64,000 nt of DNA from Alteromonas salexigens (GTDB lineage: Bacteria > Pseudomonadota > Gammaproteobacteria > Enterobacterales > Alteromonadaceae), in the NCBI RefSeq assembly GCF_025628895.1, contig NZ_JAOTJC010000008.1:124001-188000 (forward strand), written 5' to 3'. Positions 28,288 through 34,887 of the stretch are shown in pieces (within the stretch, counting starts at the first letter, position 1; each line of letters starts with the position of its first letter). The notes beneath the pieces were generated by a model. The model did no database searches and was not told the DNA's origin. It saw only the letters and a list, made by a program, of their open reading frames with translations. The translations under genes were made by a program, and so were the position numbers.

Positions 28288-29241
28288 CCGGTTAGCGCCC
28301 GTCACCCTCGCCAGATAGACCCGAACCTGATTATCCAGGTGCTGCGAGTAGTAGGATATATATATGTCGTCACCACTAATATGTAACCCCGGATAGCTGT
28401 TGTCGCCGTCGCTGGGCAGCGTCAGGCACTTTTGCATTGCGCCAGTCGGCAAGTGTAACGTCCACACGCTGGTAACCAGCGCCTTGCCGGTGTACTCCCG
28501 TCCTGCGACCAACATGGTATCCTCGGTGAGGGGGTGCCAGGCGGGACCCCCAATATACTGACCTAAATCCTGCCATTGCCAACGCCTGTATGGTGTCGCA
28601 CTCATACCCAGTTGCGCTGTAAATGTATCTGCATCCCGACGAACGAGCGCCCACAGGTTTCCTTTACTATCGGTATGAAGATCACTCTCATTTGGGTACC
28701 CAAGCTGATGCTTCTGCAGCGAGAGGGTATGCGGGTTAACACAAAACATGCGCTTACCAGGGTGACCACGATATAAATCAACCCTGTCCTGGGCTCGGTT
28801 ATAAGCCAGCCCCACCGCCTCATCCCCCTGCCAGTGAATACGCCATAACCACCATCCCGGCAACCCGAGAGTATGGGGACTAGACCAACTGCTGCCATCC
28901 TCCGAAAACCAGCTGACCATTTTCCTGCCTAACGTCTGGTTATCCTGATCTGCATGGCGAGCCTGTGCAATCAGCCATAGCTTTCCGCTGGCATCGCGAC
29001 TCAGCTTCGGGTCTCGCAAGTCATGATCGGCAAGGGCGATACGCTGTCGGCTGTGAACATTCCCTGCCAGTGTCATTTTGCTTACTTCAATCACACCATC
29101 CCGGCTGACGTGATTGGTGGCCTGACGATAGCAGCACAGCAGGTGCTCACCACCGACAGGTAATAAATCGGTAAATGCGCTGTGCTCAGCGCGTGAGGAA
29201 ATGCGCGCTATCTGATCAATTTTTAATACATTTTCAATCAT
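28261..29241 (-). CDS. sialidase-like beta-propeller protein
   Basis: A 326-residue protein without a clear signal peptide. Repeating blade-like segments are visible: LSRDASGKLWLIAQA, VSWFSEDGSSWSSP (Asp-box-like turn), LHTDSKGNLWALVRRD and GGPAWHPLTEDTMLVAG. These resemble BNR/sialidase-fold exoglycosidases. An Arg triad cannot be assigned with confidence; candidate arginines include the N-terminal CCYRQ and the EGY-less middle. Its site inside a flagellar cluster that makes pseudaminic acid glycans is suggestive of an intracellular glycan-cleaving or glycan-binding role, but that is inference. It has its own promoter with TATAAT at 29273-29278 on the reverse strand. Confidence 0.7.
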   Translation of the reverse strand: MIENVLKIDQIARISSRAEHSAFTDLLPVGGEHLLCCYRQATNHVSRDGVIEVSKMTLAGNVHSRQRIALADHDLRDPKLSRDASGKLWLIAQARHADQDNQTLGRKMVSWFSEDGSSWSSPHTLGLPGWWLWRIHWQGDEAVGLAYNRAQDRVDLYRGHPGKRMFCVNPHTLSLQKHQLGYPNESDLHTDSKGNLWALVRRDADTFTAQLGMSATPYRRWQWQDLGQYIGGPAWHPLTEDTMLVAGREYTGKALVTSVWTLHLPTGAMQKCLTLPSDGDNSYPGLHISGDDIYISYYSQHLDNQVRVYLARVTGANRLRDVVEQT

Positions 29242-29272
29242 AAAATGACCTTGAAAAACCGAGGCTTAGCTC

Positions 29273-29296
29273 ATTATAGGCGGCAATTCTCTGCCG
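29273..29296 (-). promoter_or_regulatory. dyad plus TATAAT promoter of the sialidase-like gene
   Basis: Reading the reverse strand, the element is GGCAGAGAATTGCC followed by GCC and TATAAT, 32 bases before the gene start. A nearly identical element lies at 33210-33233 before another reverse-strand frame, with the same distance to its start. Confidence 0.65.
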
Positions 29297-29323
29297 CTCT
29301 ACGGCAATTTCTGTAAATTTTAT

Positions 29324-29350
29324 TAAAGGGAAATTTACTTACGTCGATAA
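29324..29350 (+). promoter_or_regulatory. sigma-28 promoter of flagellin 1
   Basis: TAAAGGGA (29324-29331), 11 bases, GTCGATAA (29343-29350). It matches the FliA consensus at nearly all key bases. Two small hairpins (29415-29429 and 29429-29449) lie in the leader before the ribosome site GGAGAG. Confidence 0.85.
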
Positions 29351-29467
29351 CATTCTTGAGAGAGCCAGTTCATCAATTACCCCTCAGGTTTTGATGAGTA
29401 CTATATATGTAATCGCCGGAAGCCCCGGCAGCCAGCTCGTGCTGGACTGAGAGTGTAGGAGAGACTT

Positions 29468-30298
29468 ATGTCTATGTTCGTCAATACCAATGTGTCTGCA
29501 TTGAATGCACAACGTCAATTATTTGATGTTAGCAATTCTTTGAGCACGTCTTTTGAGCGTCTGTCGTCAGGCTTCCGTATCAACAGCGCTGCTGATGATG
29601 CTGCAGGTCTGCAAATTTCTGACCGCATGACCTCACAAATCCAGGGTCTGAACCAGGCCGTTCGTAATGCTAATGATGCCATTTCACTGGCGCAAACCGC
29701 TGAAGGTGCGCTGGATGAAACCACCACTGGTCTGCAGCGTATCCGTCAGCTGGCTGTACAGTCACAAAACGGTATCAACAGCTCGTCTGACCGTGCCGCT
29801 TTGCAAAAAGAAGTGGCTGCACTGAAAACTGAATTAAGCCGTATCGGTAGCCAAACCCAGTTTAATGGCGTGGATGTGCTTAGTGGAAGCTTCTCTGCGG
29901 CTTTCCTGGTAGGCGCGAATGCCGGTCAGACAATCAGCATTAACTTGTCCAGTGCGAACGGTGCCAGCTTCGGCGCGTCTGGTCTGGGTGTAGGGTCGGT
30001 AGATATTTCTACTGCTAGTGGTGCAAGCTCCGCGTTAACCGCAATCGACTCTGCTATATCATCAATTGGTGGCACACGTGCCGACCTGGGTGCCCTGCAA
30101 AACCGCTTCCAATCTACTATCCGTAACCTGAGCAACATCTCTGAAAACGTTTCTGGTGCACGTTCACGTATCCGTGATACTGACTTTGCAACCGAAACGG
30201 CAGAACTGACACGTAACCAGATTATCCAGCAGGCAAGTACGACTGTATTGTCTCAGGCTAATCAGCGTCCTCAGGCTGCACTGTCGCTGTTGGGCTAA
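29468..30298 (+). CDS. flagellin 1 (type A)
   Basis: A 276-residue filament subunit with the conserved N-terminal [20 protein letters not shown] and [23 protein letters not shown] and the C-terminal [46 protein letters not shown]. The central region is short, so D2/D3 domains are minimal. It shares the signature SFGASGLGVGSVDISTASGASSALT with flagellin 4, forming type A. Ser/Thr-rich central stretches are plausible glycosylation targets. Terminator follows at about 30395. Confidence 0.97.
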   Translation: MSMFVNTNVSALNAQRQLFDVSNSLSTSFERLSSGFRINSAADDAAGLQISDRMTSQIQGLNQAVRNANDAISLAQTAEGALDETTTGLQRIRQLAVQSQNGINSSSDRAALQKEVAALKTELSRIGSQTQFNGVDVLSGSFSAAFLVGANAGQTISINLSSANGASFGASGLGVGSVDISTASGASSALTAIDSAISSIGGTRADLGALQNRFQSTIRNLSNISENVSGARSRIRDTDFATETAELTRNQIIQQASTTVLSQANQRPQAALSLLG

Positions 30299-30471
30299 GC
30301 ACCTAATTTCGCGCAGGAATGGGCCAGGAGGTAGTGATTCGGGTATCCACCCGTCGCGAGAATACGCTCATACTCTCCTAACGTAGAGCGGTTGGCCGGA
30401 CAAATGTCCGGCTTTTTTCGTGCGCTAACATACTGAAAATCAAAGCTTATTAAAATTTAGCGAAAAATTGC
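30299..30471. other. spacer after flagellin 1
   Basis: It holds the sequence CAGGAATGGGCCAGGAGG followed by GTAGTGATTCGGG and a small hairpin CGGGT/ACCCG, then the terminator. The CAGGAATG...CCAGGAGGTAGTGA part recurs after flagellin 2. No gene is seen. Confidence 0.5.
30395..30419 (+). terminator. terminator of flagellin 1
   Basis: GCCGGACA/TGTCCGGC hairpin followed by a run of six T, 97 bases after the stop. A related TTGGCCGG hairpin terminator follows flagellin 3. Confidence 0.9.
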
Positions 30472-30499
30472 TAAAGGATTTTTCGTGTCCGAACGATAA
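30472..30499 (+). promoter_or_regulatory. sigma-28 promoter of flagellin 2
   Basis: TAAAGGAT at 30472-30479 and CGATAA at 30494-30499. The spacing is one base longer than the consensus. The expected transcript start (about 30506) falls at the foot of the first leader hairpin. Confidence 0.65.
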
Positions 30500-30507
30500 C
30501 TAAATTG

Positions 30508-30665
30508 TAGGCACTGGGAATAACAATAATAAACCGGGCCTATTGAGTGAGACCGCAGCAAAAATAATAAATTGCGGATCATTCAAAACAGAGTGAAACC
30601 GCCGCTAATAATAACAATACGGTTCGCTCAAACCAGACACCAAAAATAATAAAAACACCGTCTGG
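30508..30665 (+). promoter_or_regulatory. flagellin 2 leader: four tandem hairpins with AATAATAA loops
   Basis: Four successive stems are visible. (1) TAGGC-CTGG/CCGG-GCCTA, 30508-30542. (2) TGAGTGA and CCGCA with TGCGG and TCATTCA, 30544-30585. (3) GAGTGAAACCG/CGGTTCGCTC, 30591-30629. (4) CCAGAC/GTCTGG, 30633-30665. Each loop contains AATAATAA or AATAATAACAAT. A ribosome site TTAGGAG follows 13 bases later. The loop motif equals the AAYAAYAA type bound by the distal face of Hfq, which is inference here. Confidence 0.7.
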
Positions 30666-30690
30666 TAATAAAAATCGTTAGGAGATTATT

Positions 30691-31521
30691 ATGAGCTTGT
30701 ACGTTAGCACGAATGTTTCGTCGCTGAATGCTCAGCGGCAGTTGTTCACTTCAAATATACAGTTGAGCACCGCTTTTGAGCGTTTATCATCCGGTTTCCG
30801 GATTAACAGCGCCAAAGATGACGCAGCCGGTTTGCAAATATCAAACCGCATCACATCACAAATTATGGGTCTGGATCAGGCTGTGCGTAATGCCAACGAC
30901 GGTATTTCGCTGGCTCAGGTTGCCGAAGGTGCAATGCAGGAAATGACTACCGCATTGCAGCGAATCCGGGTACTGGCCATCCAGGCACAAAACGGTATCA
31001 ATACCTCAGCCGACCGGGCTGCGCTTCAAAAAGAAGTGTCGGCGCTTAAGCTGGAAATCAGCCGGATAGCAGCAACTTCGCAATTTGCCGGCGGCGATAT
31101 CTTAACCGGAACGTTTTCCACAGCGTTCCTGGTCGGCGCACAGGCCGGACAGTTTATTAGCTTTAACTTGTCACGCCAGGGCGGCTACGGCTTCTCCGGA
31201 TTGACCAGTGGTGCCCAGATTTCAGTAGCAACAGCGGGCCTCGCGTCGGCAGCACTGCCACTGATTGATGCGGCTATCGAAACCATTGATGCTAAACGCG
31301 CCGATCTGGGGGCTATTCAGAACCGCTTTCAGTCAACAATTCGAAACCTCAGCAATATTTCTGAGAATGCCTCGGCAGCACGGTCACGGATTAGAGACAC
31401 TGATTTTGCTACTGAAACAGCTGAGCTTACCCGCTGGCAAATCATCCAGCAGGCCAGCACTACGGTACTGGGCCAGGCGAATCAACGGCCACAAGCTGCA
31501 CTGCAGCTGTTACAGGGGTAA
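30691..31521 (+). CDS. flagellin 2 (type B, divergent)
   Basis: A 276-residue flagellin. It has the standard D0/D1 ends ([36 protein letters not shown]) but is the most divergent of the four. In the C-terminal helix TRWQIIQQ replaces the usual TRNQI, and QISNRITSQIMGLDQAV replaces [15 protein letters not shown]. The type B signature FGFSGLT-like (YGFSGLTSGAQ) is shared with flagellin 3. It ends LQLLQG. Its leader is unlike those of the other flagellins. Confidence 0.95.
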   Translation: MSLYVSTNVSSLNAQRQLFTSNIQLSTAFERLSSGFRINSAKDDAAGLQISNRITSQIMGLDQAVRNANDGISLAQVAEGAMQEMTTALQRIRVLAIQAQNGINTSADRAALQKEVSALKLEISRIAATSQFAGGDILTGTFSTAFLVGAQAGQFISFNLSRQGGYGFSGLTSGAQISVATAGLASAALPLIDAAIETIDAKRADLGAIQNRFQSTIRNLSNISENASAARSRIRDTDFATETAELTRWQIIQQASTTVLGQANQRPQAALQLLQG

Positions 31522-31721
31522 GGGTGAAGAGCCCGTCGCTTGCAAAGATGCGGAAGCAGACTGCAGCCAGATAAATGAGTAACGATTAAGTAGATAGTAA
31601 AACGGTCGAATTGCAAGATGTGGGGACAGACTGCAACCGACCGACGAGTAGAGAATTTCGCAAGACAACGTGTAAAAGCACGCTGAGCGGCAACATGGTA
31701 TTACTTTACTTCGCCGTGTTG
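31522..31721. other. spacer after flagellin 2 with a 28-base imperfect direct repeat
   Basis: Copies at 31540-31568 and 31611-31638 share TTGCAA, GATG, GG, CAGACTGCA and CC in order, each followed by a GAGTA. No coding frame or T-run terminator is seen. Confidence 0.55.
31540..31638. repeat. imperfect direct repeat pair
   Basis: Two copies of about 28 bases, 43 bases apart (31540-31568 and 31611-31638), both with CAGACTGCA and TTGCAA cores. They lie downstream of flagellin 2. Confidence 0.6.
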
Positions 31722-31838
31722 AATGCTAAAGCTGCTGACTGGCAGGAATGAAGCCAGGAGGTAGTGAGAGGTATGAGGCCTGAACAACAGACCTGCCTGT
31801 CAGCAAAGTATGGGAGTGACCCATACTCGTTTAGCATT
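31722..31838 (+). other. structured intergenic element resembling a three-way junction
   Basis: A nine-base closing stem AATGCTAAA/TTTAGCATT (31722-31730 with 31830-31838) encloses two stems. One is GCTGACTGGCAGG with CCTGCCTGTCAGC (12 of 13 pairs, 31734-31746 with 31792-31804). The other is AGTATGGG/CCCATACT (31807-31814 with 31820-31827). The loop of the first holds several GGA motifs (GGCAGGAATG, CCAGGAGG). There is no adjoining T run. Confidence 0.6.
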
Positions 31839-31867
31839 GCTTTACCAGGTACTACGCCCTGCAAAGC

Positions 31868-31974
31868 GTCAGTTTTTTATCACTGACAGTATAAGCTAAG
31901 CATAGGCTGTGCCAACACGTTGAAAGTTTATTAAAAACCACGCGCAAATAATAAAAAAAATAGCGCTTTTCAAC
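31868..31974 (+). promoter_or_regulatory. flagellin 3 leader hairpins
   Basis: A GTCAGT/ACTGAC hairpin with a U-rich loop (31868-31887) is followed by a GTTGAAA/TTTCAAC stem (31919-31974) enclosing GCGC/GCGC around AAATAATAA. The ribosome site TTAGGAGAG follows. No clear sigma-28 promoter is seen for this gene. Confidence 0.45.
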
Positions 31975-31989
31975 TGTTAGGAGAGACCT

Positions 31990-32823
31990 ATGAGTCTGTA
32001 CGTAAATACCAATGTTTCATCACTGAATGCACAACGCCAACTGTTCACTACCAACGATAACCTGAGCACTGCCTTTGAGCGCTTATCGTCTGGTTTCCGT
32101 ATTAACAGTGCAGCTGACGATGCTGCGGGCCTGCAAATCTCGGATCGCATGACCTCACAAATCCAGGGTTTGAACATGGCTGTGCGTAACGCCAACGACG
32201 GCATTTCACTGGCGCAAACGGCTGAAGGTGCTATGCAGGAAATCACCACTGCGCTGCAACGTATCCGGGTGCTGGCGGTACAATCCCAGAACGGTATCAA
32301 CTCATCCTCTGACCGCGCTGCACTGCAAAAAGAAGTGGCGGCCCTGAAAAATGAGATTAGCCGTATTTCTACAGACACCCAGTTTGGTGGCGTGAATCTG
32401 CTGGACGGCACTTATTCTGCTACTTTCCTGGTAGGCTCGAACGCGGGGCAGACTATTAGTGTGAATATTTCACGCAGCGGTGGGTTCGGATTTTCCGGCC
32501 TTACGAATGGCGGCAGTGATCTGACTATCGCCACTGCGGGTGGCGCATCGGCAGCATTAACGACTATTGATGCGGCTATCTCTACCATTGATGCTAAGCG
32601 GGCTGACCTGGGTGCGATTCAAAACCGTTTCCAGTCGACCATTCGGAACCTGAGTAACATCTCAGAAAACGTATCAGCGGCAAGATCGCGCATCCGGGAT
32701 ACAGATTTTGCCACCGAGACGGCAGAACTGACCCGTAACCAGATTCTTCAACAGGCAAGCACAACGGTACTGTCGCAGGCGAACCAGCGTCCACAGGCAG
32801 CATTATCATTGCTTGGAGGTTAA
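31990..32823 (+). CDS. flagellin 3 (type B)
   Basis: A 277-residue flagellin with intact D0/D1 ends ([55 protein letters not shown]). The centre carries [26 protein letters not shown], which groups it with flagellin 2. Start ATG at 31990 follows a strong GGAGAG. Its promoter is not evident, so it may be read from flagellin 2 or by a factor not recognised here. Confidence 0.96.
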   Translation: MSLYVNTNVSSLNAQRQLFTTNDNLSTAFERLSSGFRINSAADDAAGLQISDRMTSQIQGLNMAVRNANDGISLAQTAEGAMQEITTALQRIRVLAVQSQNGINSSSDRAALQKEVAALKNEISRISTDTQFGGVNLLDGTYSATFLVGSNAGQTISVNISRSGGFGFSGLTNGGSDLTIATAGGASAALTTIDAAISTIDAKRADLGAIQNRFQSTIRNLSNISENVSAARSRIRDTDFATETAELTRNQILQQASTTVLSQANQRPQAALSLLGG

Positions 32824-33022
32824 ATAAGACAGGCGTAGGTTTGGGAAGGAGTTGAGAGGCCATCCCCCGAAAGCCGCGGCCATGAGGCCGCGGCACCAAG
32901 AAAACGCCGACTAACAGAACTGAGAGTGTAGAAGTGTTGGTTGAGAGGCCAGTTTGTTCTACTATATATCCTGCCAGCCGACTGAAACTGAATTTTGCTC
33001 AATCTCCTAACGTGAGCAGATT
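32824..33022. other. spacer after flagellin 3
   Basis: It contains a perfect nine-base GC hairpin GCCGCGGCC/GGCCGCGGC (32873-32894) and the segment ACTGAGAGTGTAGAAG (32919-32934), which also occurs in the flagellin 1 leader (29446-29461). That hints at remnants of duplicated flagellin leaders. Confidence 0.5.
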
Positions 33023-33050
33023 GGCCGGGACATTTGTCTCGGCCTTTTTT
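33023..33050 (+). terminator. terminator of flagellin 3
   Basis: GGCCGGGACA and TGTCTCGGCC pair, followed by six T. It is preceded by CTCCTAACGTGAGC, which parallels the CTCCTAACGTAGAGC before the flagellin 1 terminator. Confidence 0.88.
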
Positions 33051-33054
33051 CTTT

Positions 33055-33180
33055 TTATCGCCGAAACATCTCGTCAAACTGCTGACAAACATAAAGCATG
33101 TACCATGCCAGCTTTTTAAAGTCGCTGAGCGCCTCCGCCTCATAGCGCATTTCTTTCCATACCCAATTATTAGCGAACAT
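33055..33180 (-). CDS. small aromatic-rich protein, 41 residues, unknown
   Basis: ATG at 33180-33178 to TAA at 33055 on the reverse strand. The product starts MFANNWVWKEMRYEAEALSD and ends with FDEMFRR. It is rich in Trp, Tyr, Phe, Glu and Lys with a helical pattern, unlike a random frame. A promoter-like element at 33210-33233 sits 30 bases upstream and closely resembles the promoter of the sialidase-like gene. The ribosome site is modest (AAGG/GAGG). No family is recognised. Confidence 0.45.
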   Translation of the reverse strand: MFANNWVWKEMRYEAEALSDFKKLAWYMLYVCQQFDEMFRR

Positions 33181-33209
33181 ACCTCGCCGCCTTAAGCCCC
33201 AATAACCTC

Positions 33210-33233
33210 CTTATAGGTGGCAATTCCTTGCCA
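33210..33233 (-). promoter_or_regulatory. second copy of the dyad plus TATAA promoter
   Basis: On the reverse strand: GGCAAGGAATTGCC, then ACC and TATAAG. The dyad GGCAA/TTGCC is perfect here. It matches the element at 29273-29296 at about 20 of 24 bases. Confidence 0.6.
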
Positions 33234-33342
33234 GCTAGCCTCTTTGGGCAGATTTAAAACGCCTTCGATCAAAAAATGCAAATAAATACCTTATATATAT
33301 CATGGGGTTACTAAAAGATTTAAAAGTTTTTATAAAAAAAGC

Positions 33343-33369
33343 TAAAGAACCTCAAGCTTGCGCCGATAC
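33343..33369 (+). promoter_or_regulatory. sigma-28 promoter of flagellin 4
   Basis: TAAAGAAC (33343-33350), 11 bases, GCCGATAC (33362-33369). It is among the best matches in the window. Confidence 0.88.
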
Positions 33370-33517
33370 CTTTAGTTGAGGGGTAATTTATTTACTTTTT
33401 GTGAAGCAAGGTTTGTTTCGCTTATGAGGGGGCCGAATGGGAGTAGTGACCCGGTTGGCCTGAACAGGAAGGGTTTGATGCTGGCAATGGCACATCGAAT
33501 CCCCAGGAGGTATATCA

Positions 33518-34348
33518 ATGTCTTTATACGTAAACACCAATGTGTCAGCGCTTAACGCGCAACGTCAATTGTTTGACGTGAACGAGAGATTAGGCACGTC
33601 ATTCGAAAGACTGTCGTCAGGGTTTCGAATTAACAGTGCATCAGACGATGCCGCTGGCTTGCAGATTTCAGATAAACTGACATCTCAAATCCAAGGCCTG
33701 AATCAGGCTGTGCGTAACGCCAATGATGCCATTTCATTAACACAAACTGCCGAGGGTGCACTGTCAGAAGTGACCACCAGTTTACAGCGTATTCGTCAGT
33801 TGTCCGTTCAGTCTCAGAATGGGATCAACAGCTCTGCAGACCGTGCTGCGCTGCAAAAAGAAGTAGCTGCACTGAAAACAGAGATGTCACGGGTTGCCAG
33901 TGACACCCAGTTCGGTAACGTGAACATTCTGACTGGTGGATTCTCTGCTTCGTTCCTGGTTGGGGCAAATGCCGGTCAGACTATCAGCGTTAACCTGTCT
34001 TCATCAAACGGTGCCAGCTTCGGTGCATCAGGTCTGGGTGTTGGGTCAGTGGACATTTCTACCGCTTCCGGCGCGTCCTCTGCGTTGACCTCAATTGATG
34101 CTGCAATTTCATCAATTGGTGGTACACGTGCCGATCTGGGTGCGTTACAAAACCGCTTCCAGTCTACTATCAGAAATCTGAGCAATGTAGCTGAAAACCT
34201 GTCAGGAGCGCGTTCGCGGATCCGTGATACAGACTTTGCTGCGGAAACCGCCGAGCTGACACGTAATCAGATTGTTCAACAGGCATCTGTATCGGTATTA
34301 AGTCAGGCCAATCAGCGTCCGCAAACAGCACTATCATTGCTGGGATAA
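33518..34348 (+). CDS. flagellin 4 (type A)
   Basis: A 276-residue flagellin close to flagellin 1: [20 protein letters not shown] at the N-terminus, SFGASGLGVGSVDISTASGASSALT in the centre, and [34 protein letters not shown] at the end. Small differences (SVSV, KLTSQIQ) distinguish it. CCCAGGAGG precedes the start by seven bases. A terminator follows at 34381. Confidence 0.96.
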   Translation: MSLYVNTNVSALNAQRQLFDVNERLGTSFERLSSGFRINSASDDAAGLQISDKLTSQIQGLNQAVRNANDAISLTQTAEGALSEVTTSLQRIRQLSVQSQNGINSSADRAALQKEVAALKTEMSRVASDTQFGNVNILTGGFSASFLVGANAGQTISVNLSSSNGASFGASGLGVGSVDISTASGASSALTSIDAAISSIGGTRADLGALQNRFQSTIRNLSNVAENLSGARSRIRDTDFAAETAELTRNQIVQQASVSVLSQANQRPQTALSLLG

Positions 34349-34380
34349 GCTAAACTGGTACATAACCTTACTTAGACAGG

Positions 34381-34419
34381 AACGGGTGTCTGTGTTGAGC
34401 AGGACCCGTTTTGTTGTTT
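34381..34419 (+). terminator. terminator between flagellin 4 and flaG
   Basis: AACGGGT (34381-34387) and ACCCGTT (34404-34410) pair with a 16-base loop and are followed by TTGTTGTTT. It may be partly read through into flaG, since no promoter for flaG is visible. Confidence 0.7.
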
Positions 34420-34437
34420 AAAGAGAAGGGGGTTGAA

Positions 34438-34875
34438 GTGGAAATTGCAAATAATCAGATTGGCCAGAATTTTGCTGGTGAAATGGCGCGTAGTGCTGAA
34501 CGTGCTGCGGTAAAACCTGCTGACCGCAAGGCTGAAACGCCAGAACAATCCGTCGCACAGAATGAGATTATTCGTGCGAATGATGTTCAAGTTGATCAGC
34601 AAAGTGCCGATAACCAGAATAGTGAGAAGCAAGATCAGAATATTGACCTTGCTGTTGAAGAGGTGCAGAGCTTTCTGCAAGCACAGAACCGCAATCTGTC
34701 CTTTTCCGTAGATGAAGGCTCGGAACGCGCCGTAGTAACAGTAAAAGACTCTGAATCCGGGGATGTGATACGCCAAATCCCGTCAGATGAAGTGCTGCGG
34801 TTAGCGGAACGAATCAAAGATCTTCAGGAAGATGTCGGAAGTAGCGTGGGAGTGCTGATTAACAGAGAAGTGTAA
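34438..34875 (+). CDS. flaG: flagellar protein FlaG
   Basis: A 145-residue protein. The N-terminal half is polar and Gln/Asn rich; the C-terminal half has the FlaG domain (LSFSVDEGSERAVVTVKDSESGDVIRQIPSDEVLRLAERI). FlaG influences filament length in polar-flagellated bacteria. The start is taken as GTG at 34438 because GAAGGGGG lies six bases before it; an upstream TTG at 34411 lies in the terminator T run. It stands directly before fliD, the usual order. Confidence 0.92.
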   Translation: MEIANNQIGQNFAGEMARSAERAAVKPADRKAETPEQSVAQNEIIRANDVQVDQQSADNQNSEKQDQNIDLAVEEVQSFLQAQNRNLSFSVDEGSERAVVTVKDSESGDVIRQIPSDEVLRLAERIKDLQEDVGSSVGVLINREV

Positions 34876-34887
34876 CGAGGTAAAAAC

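Larger units (their letters stand above)
33181..33517. other. flagellin 4 upstream region, no gene seen
   Basis: This spacer holds the reverse-strand dyad promoter (33210-33233), an A/T-rich stretch, the sigma-28 promoter and the flagellin 4 leader. In the leader, an 11-pair stem GGCCGAATGGG/CCCGGTTGGCC (33431-33460) has the loop AGTAGTGA. Confidence 0.6.

Noticed and set aside
31921..31960. sigma-28 promoter of flagellin 3
   Set aside because: GAAAGTTT is present but no acceptable CGATAA follows at the right spacing, and the bases take part in a hairpin.
32873..32894. terminator after flagellin 3
   Set aside because: A strong GC hairpin but without a T run; the real terminator is at 33023-33050.
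33219..33234. sigma-54 promoter TGGCAATTCCTTGCC before flagellin 4
   Set aside because: GG to GC interval is one base short; the sequence is better explained as the dyad of the reverse-strand promoter.
34411..34437. TTG start for flaG at 34411
   Set aside because: It lies in the T run of the flagellin 4 terminator; GTG 34438 has a strong ribosome site.
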